Made by a program: the position numbers and the translations under genes | Shown here: positions 61,193 to 64,000 of the stretch, piece after piece | Numbering within the stretch: position 1 is the first letter of the stretch | Layout of the letters: the number at the start of each line of letters is the position of its first letter | IMG/VR virus record: IMGVR_UViG_3300032293_001310 | Span: 17,404 to 81,403 of that record | Direction: 5' to 3' (one strand) | DNA: 64,000 nucleotides | Origin: a virus | Notes under the pieces: generated by a model | Database searches by the model: none | The model's input: the letters and a program-made list of their open reading frames with translations, nothing else | Told to the model about the DNA's origin: nothing

Positions 61193-61416
61193 TATATTTA
61201 TGTATGTGTGTGCCCGAAATAGATAGGGCGGTCTCTGCAAAAGACATTTATGCTGGTGCAATTCCAGTCACATACTCCAATATGAAAAATAAAATCAAAT
61301 TGCCAACGCTAGAAGGTAGACTAAAAAACAAGATAAGAACCAGAAAAGAAGCAGTCAAACAACTGCAAGATGCTGGAATGGAATTAACGCCATTAGCCAA
61401 AAAGTATCTTAAATGA
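61186..61416 (+). CDS. small basic protein in the tRNA array
   Basis: 76 residues if the ATG at 61186 is used; 61204 (in frame) would give 70. The C-terminal half is a Lys/Arg-rich helix (GRLKNKIRTRKEAVKQLQDAG) ending ELTPLAKKYLK, suggestive of nucleic-acid binding. It lies between tRNA-Gly and tRNA-Asn. It is not recognised. Confidence 0.45.
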   Translation: MTIYLCMCVPEIDRAVSAKDIYAGAIPVTYSNMKNKIKLPTLEGRLKNKIRTRKEAVKQLQDAGMELTPLAKKYLK

Positions 61417-61449
61417 ATAAGTCTCTAGACCAAACACTCTACAATTTAT

Positions 61450-61525
61450 TGTCCCATAGCTCAGTTGGAAGAGCAAGAAACTGTTAATTTCAAGGTCGCA
61501 CGTTCGAACCGTGCTGGGACAGCCA
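61450..61525 (+). tRNA. tRNA-Asn (anticodon GUU)
   Basis: Acceptor TGTCCCA / TGGGACA, D arm GCTC...GAGC, anticodon loop CTGTTAA, T arm GCACG TTCGAAC CGTGC, G discriminator, encoded CCA. 76 bases. Confidence 0.95.
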
Positions 61526-61531
61526 TTTAAT

Positions 61532-61606
61532 ACGGACGTGGTATATTGGTAGTGCAGCAGTCTCCAAAACTGCCTTATGTGAGTTCGATTCTCACCATCC
61601 GTGCCA
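61532..61606 (+). tRNA. tRNA-Trp (anticodon CCA)
   Basis: Anticodon stem GCAGT / ACTGC with loop CTCCAAA, T arm GTGAG TTCGATT CTCAC, acceptor ACGGACG / CATCCGT with one mismatch, G discriminator, encoded CCA. 75 bases. Confidence 0.93.
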
Positions 61607-61609
61607 TCT

Positions 61610-61850
61610 TTACTTTACCAGTAAGACGCAAAGTCTTAGCGGTCGTAGCATACACATCAGCAATCTTGCGGGTCGTTTCTGCAAGACCAAGTGACAGGTA
61701 CGACGCCCGATAAGCCGGATATCATTCGCTAAACGTGAGCCAAGGCAAAAGAAGCGTTTGATAATCCAAGAACAGAGTGCACGATATGTTCGGGTCATCA
61801 CGGAGAAAAATAGTGTATGGTGGGTGAGAGCCCCACACTGGTAATTCATT
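61610..61850 (+). ncRNA. candidate ~240-base structured RNA between tRNA-Trp and tRNA-Asp
   Basis: No plausible + strand gene. Several helices can be read: AAGAC/GTCTT with a GCAAA loop (61623-61637), GTCGTA/TACGAC (61642-61647 with 61699-61704), CTTGC/GCAAG (61664-61684), AAACG/CGTTT (61731-61759), and a GTGGG/CCCAC hairpin near the 3' end (61818-61837). It is clearly richer in G+C than the surrounding genes. It does not show the P4/P7-type core of RNase P or group I introns that I could recognise. Confidence 0.45.
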
Positions 61851-61853
61851 TAT

Positions 61854-61928
61854 GGGGGTATGGTATATGGGTATTACGCTGGCCTGTCACGCCGGAAAAC
61901 CGGGTTCGATGTCCCGGTACTCCCGCCA
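61854..61928 (+). tRNA. tRNA-Asp (anticodon GUC)
   Basis: Acceptor GGGGGTA / TACTCCC with one G-T pair, anticodon stem CTGGC / GCCGG with loop CTGTCAC, T arm CCGGG TTCGATG TCCCGG, G discriminator, encoded CCA. Confidence 0.95.
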
Positions 61929-61950
61929 ATTTTTTCTAAATATTTATTAA

Positions 61951-61993
61951 ATATGTAATGTTTTCGGACTCCGAGTCCATATTTATTACATAT
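61951..61993 (+). promoter_or_regulatory. hairpin covering the HNH start codon, with embedded late-type element
   Basis: ATATGTAAT (61951-61959) pairs with ATTACATAT (61985-61993), with an inner GGAC/GTCC stem. The 3' arm includes the first two bases of the ATG at 61992. TATTTATT (61980-61987) lies inside the hairpin and ends four bases before that ATG. RNA read in from upstream would hide the start; RNA started at the inner element would not. Confidence 0.55.
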
Positions 61994-62432
61994 GAAACAA
62001 AATCACAAATGTAAAGTAACGGACCAGCAGATAATAGACGCATATAATGCAACCTTGACATTACACGAAGCGGCGGGTGAATTGGACATCACAGTAATTA
62101 CTCTTTGGAGAAGAGCCAAAAAATTAAATTTGGCCTGGAAAAATAAAGGATACAGAGGAAATAAAAAAGGCATAAAGATACCGCTCAACGAAATTCTCGA
62201 AGGTAAGCATCCAGAGTATCAAACATTTAAATTAAAAAAGCGATTAATATGGGAAAAAGTAAAGGAAAATAAATGTGAAGTGTGTGGAATATCCGAATGG
62301 ATGAACCGAGAATTGATAATGCAACTTGACCATATTGACGGAGACCCGCACAATCACAAATTGGATAACTTGAGAATGATTTGCCCAAATTGCCACTGCC
62401 AAACAGATACTTGGTGTGGTAAGAATAAATAA
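61992..62432 (+). CDS. HNH homing-type endonuclease
   Basis: 146 residues. The C-terminal HNH domain is complete: KCEVCGISEWMN, then LDHIDGDPHNHKLDNLRMICPNCH, with four zinc Cys and the catalytic His in LDHIDG. The N-terminal half (TLHEAAGELDITVITLWRRAKKLN) is a helix-turn-helix DNA-binding segment followed by a basic linker. Free-standing endonucleases of this kind spread between phages by cutting related genomes, often near tRNA genes. A hairpin over the start codon suggests expression only late. Confidence 0.88.
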   Translation: MKQNHKCKVTDQQIIDAYNATLTLHEAAGELDITVITLWRRAKKLNLAWKNKGYRGNKKGIKIPLNEILEGKHPEYQTFKLKKRLIWEKVKENKCEVCGISEWMNRELIMQLDHIDGDPHNHKLDNLRMICPNCHCQTDTWCGKNK

Positions 62433-62438
62433 TTTTAC

Positions 62439-62526
62439 GGCAGTTTATACTATTAAAGAGGTAGCACGCACTGTAAATGCGTTGTCCTAACGGACTCGGT
62501 GGGAGCGTTACCCACAACTGCCACCA
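62439..62526 (+). tRNA. tRNA-Tyr (anticodon GUA), long variable arm
   Basis: Acceptor GGCAGTT / AACTGCC, anticodon loop CTGTAAA, long variable arm with GTCC/GGAC, T stem GTGGG / CCCAC with an unusual loop AGCGTTA in place of TTCRANN, encoded CCA. 88 bases. Confidence 0.9.
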
Positions 62527-62540
62527 ACTTCATATGAAGA

Positions 62541-62604
62541 AGCCACCAGCCTGATCCGCTGTCCTACCAACCGTGGCGATCCCCTATGGTAGTGAAGGGA
62601 CCAA
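62541..62604 (+). ncRNA. small structured element between tRNA-Tyr and tRNA-Arg
   Basis: CTACCA (62564-62569) pairs perfectly with TGGTAG (62587-62592), extended by TCC/GGA pairs, and the element ends GGGACCA like a tRNA 3' end. No T arm or anticodon arm is present. It may be a decayed tRNA or a tRNA-like RNA. Confidence 0.35.
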
Positions 62605-62609
62605 TTTAT

Positions 62610-62684
62610 GGGAGTATAGTGTAATGTATAACACGCAACGCTACGGACGTTGTAATCTAGGTTAAATTCCTAATACTCCTACCA
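62610..62684 (+). tRNA. tRNA-Arg (anticodon ACG)
   Basis: Acceptor GGGAGTA / TACTCCT with a terminal G-T pair, D arm GTGT...ACAC, anticodon stem CAACG / CGTTG with loop CTACGGA, T loop TTAAATT, encoded CCA. A34 would need conversion to inosine by host TadA to read all CGN codons. Confidence 0.9.
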
Positions 62685-62688
62685 ATTT

Positions 62689-62764
62689 GGCCCCATAGAA
62701 TAATGGTTGAGTTCGCCTGCCTTTCAAGCAGGAGAGGTGGGATCGTGACCCACTGGGGCTACCA
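62689..62764 (+). tRNA. tRNA-Glu (anticodon UUC)
   Basis: Acceptor GGCCCCA / TGGGGCT with a terminal G-T pair, anticodon stem CCTGC / GCAGG with loop CTTTCAA, T stem GTGGG / CCCAC with loop ATCGTGA, encoded CCA. Confidence 0.93.
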
Positions 62765-62828
62765 GTTTTTACTAACCAAATCATCGGCTACAATGTGCGT
62801 TTGGGCACTGAAATGCCGATGGATATTA

Positions 62829-62836
62829 TATTTATC
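62829..62836 (+). promoter_or_regulatory. TATTTATC four bases before an ATG
   Basis: It ends four bases before the ATG at 62841. Fifth case in this window of TATTTAT(A/T/C)-N4-ATG. Confidence 0.35.
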
Positions 62837-62840
62837 ATTA

Positions 62841-63587
62841 ATGAAATACAAAGAAATATCTTGTCGCGTACTAGTACCTTTTAGAGGGGGAGAGATGTTT
62901 GATGACAATGAAGAATATTGGGCAGAAACTTGCTTTGGTAATTTTATGGAAAGTGTATATATACCAAATATCAAATCGTTCAAGTGGTTTTGGTTTACAC
63001 GATATGAATATTATCTTTCCAAAGATACATTCATTAAAAAGTACGTAGAGAAAGACAAAAATTTTACTAGACCATCAGAGGATGACCCCAAAGAAACAGA
63101 GTATCGTTGCATTTATTTAAGAATGGAAATTAAAGCAGCCGATTATAATAAAATAAAATCCTCAATAGAAGAATATGCAGAAGAACGTGGATATAAAGCT
63201 GTAAGATTTGAGAGTTATAATAAAACTGAAGATTTCGGTAGTGACAGGTTTGCTCCTACATTGAAAAATAAAAATGAAAGTTTTAATAAAAAACTAAAGA
63301 AAATTAGAGCATCAGATTTTACAAACTTCATGTATTATACTTGTCGTATGTTATTCTGGTGTTTGAGAAAGAATGAAAAGGGATGGTACATACCGGAAAA
63401 AAACTTGCATCCATACAATGCAACTACGAAATCCACTTTGGAATCATTCCATCATATGTTTTGCAACGCAACGAATGTACCGTTAGTGGTATTTGAAAAA
63501 GATGGTAAGGTTGGAACTCATATATATCCATTTGAAGGTTGTAAAAAAGACGATCCAAACGTTAATCGGATTGATATTAAGTTTTGA
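62841..63587 (+). CDS. protein of unknown function in the tRNA array
   Basis: 248 residues from the ATG at 62841; in-frame ATGs further upstream would run back into the tRNA-Glu gene. The sequence is rich in aromatic and charged residues (VYIPNIKSFKWFWFTRYEYYLS, then YRCIYLRMEIKAADYNKIKS) and ends in a compact segment VVFEKDGKVGTHIYPFEGC. No known motif is recognised. It is flanked by tRNA-Glu and tRNA-Gln. Confidence 0.6.
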   Translation: MKYKEISCRVLVPFRGGEMFDDNEEYWAETCFGNFMESVYIPNIKSFKWFWFTRYEYYLSKDTFIKKYVEKDKNFTRPSEDDPKETEYRCIYLRMEIKAADYNKIKSSIEEYAEERGYKAVRFESYNKTEDFGSDRFAPTLKNKNESFNKKLKKIRASDFTNFMYYTCRMLFWCLRKNEKGWYIPEKNLHPYNATTKSTLESFHHMFCNATNVPLVVFEKDGKVGTHIYPFEGCKKDDPNVNRIDIKF

Positions 63588-63628
63588 TATAATCCGTGTA
63601 TAGGACAATTTTTCCAATAAATTGTTAT

Positions 63629-63699
63629 TGTTCCTTGGTGTAATGGTAGCACAAGCGACTTTGACTCGCTTTGTCATGGTTCGAATCCATGAGGAACAG
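63629..63699 (+). tRNA. tRNA-Gln (anticodon UUG), no encoded CCA
   Basis: Acceptor TGTTCCT / AGGAACA, anticodon stem AGCGA / TCGCT with loop CTTTGAC, T arm ATGG TTCGAAT CCAT, G discriminator. The next bases are TTA, so unlike the other seven tRNAs the CCA tail must be added by an enzyme. The gap to 63799 shows no gene. Confidence 0.93.
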
Positions 63700-63799
63700 T
63701 TACTATATATTTAGTCACACGGTAGTCAAAAAATGTGAATTAGTATGAGAGAAATCGCAATTTCATATATATTTATTATATAATAACTCAATACACAAT

Positions 63800-64000
63800 A
63801 TGAATAAAACTGAATTTAAGAGTCTTATAGAAGAATGCATTAGAGAAGTAAACGAAGAAAGAGATATAGTATATCTCACAGACAATGAAGTGGCTTTCAT
63901 ATTGAAAGAGAGTTATGTTCCAGCCAAACGCGACAGATTGTTGCAAGAAGGAAAGAAAAAAATGTCATACGCAGAAGCAGAAGCCATGCTTCGTGAAGAA
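63800..64000 (+). CDS. tagged protein, N-terminal part (3' end outside window)
   Basis: The frame is open to the window edge (67 codons). MNKTEFKSLIEECIREVNEE is the shared N-terminal peptide. The visible rest (IVYLTDNEVAFILKESYVP, then KKKMSYAEAEAMLREE) is helical and charged. It shows that the tag also occurs beyond the 9-14 kb block. Confidence 0.6.
   Translation, partial: MNKTEFKSLIEECIREVNEERDIVYLTDNEVAFILKESYVPAKRDRLLQEGKKKMSYAEAEAMLREE

Noticed and set aside
61610-61849. A 79-codon minus-strand frame between tRNA-Trp and tRNA-Asp
   Set aside because: The translation (many Arg, Leu, Cys) has no motif, and the region is better explained by paired RNA helices.
62527-62609. A tRNA on the minus strand between tRNA-Tyr and tRNA-Arg
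   Set aside because: The reverse complement has a D-loop-like GGTTGGTA but no acceptor pairing or T arm could be built.

Overview
The window is a stretch of a T4-supergroup contractile-tailed phage genome. It is AT-rich, densely packed and almost entirely on the + strand. The evidence is a T4-type tail and baseplate set (sheath, tube, tape measure, gp26-like and gp48/54-like proteins) together with a T4-type replication set (family B polymerase, sliding clamp, clamp loader, gp32-like SSB, UvsX/RecA-like recombinase, gp41-like helicase, RNase H/FEN) and rIIA/rIIB. The host cannot be read from the sequence. The many glycosyltransferases and the tRNA array suggest an environmental, perhaps aquatic, phage, but that is inference. 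All family assignments were made by eye from motifs; no database search was run.

Layout. 1-2.4 kb: the end of a glycine-rich fibre gene, then two minus-strand genes (sulfotransferase and GT8 glycosyltransferase). 2.4-9 kb: tail sheath, HAD phosphatase, nucleotidyltransferase and tail tube. 9-14 kb: a block of proteins that share a short amphipathic N-terminal peptide (consensus about MNKSELKxxIREvV), including a 594-residue mosaic protein and a GP88-like protein; capsid targeting is my favoured hypothesis. 14-25 kb: baseplate and tape-measure genes. 25-35 kb: a divergent family A polymerase, SSB, recombinase, nuclease, helicase and NrdB/NrdA. 35-43.5 kb: another tagged protein, a MoxR-like ATPase plus HExxH/VWA pair, and rIIA/rIIB. 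43.5-50 kb: a Thr/Pro-repeat fibre-like protein followed by a seven-gene sugar-modification operon. 50-55 kb: polymerase, clamp, clamp loader and a 2H phosphoesterase. 55-58.5 kb: a DNA methyltransferase with an overlapping putative nuclease, then an RNA ligase. 58.5-60 kb: a small peptide gene, a candidate non-coding RNA and a minus-strand glycosyltransferase-like gene bracketed by 23-bp direct repeats. 60-64 kb: holin, eight tRNA genes interleaved with structured non-tRNA elements, an HNH endonuclease, and the start of one more tagged gene.

Regulation. Two promoter-like classes recur. Replication and early-type genes carry TTGACA-N16-TAnnaT boxes; several end exactly six bases before the start codon, which would give leaderless messages. 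Structural and accessory genes carry TATTTAT(A/T/C), five times exactly four bases before an ATG. One of these lies inside a hairpin that covers the HNH start codon, like the known control of T4 homing endonucleases. Intrinsic terminators close most transcription units.

The best candidates for something undescribed are the shared N-terminal tag family, the mucin-like repeat protein with its glycosylation operon, the leaderless promoter architecture, the structured RNAs at 58.8-59.1 kb and 61.1-62.6 kb, and the repeat-flanked cargo gene.
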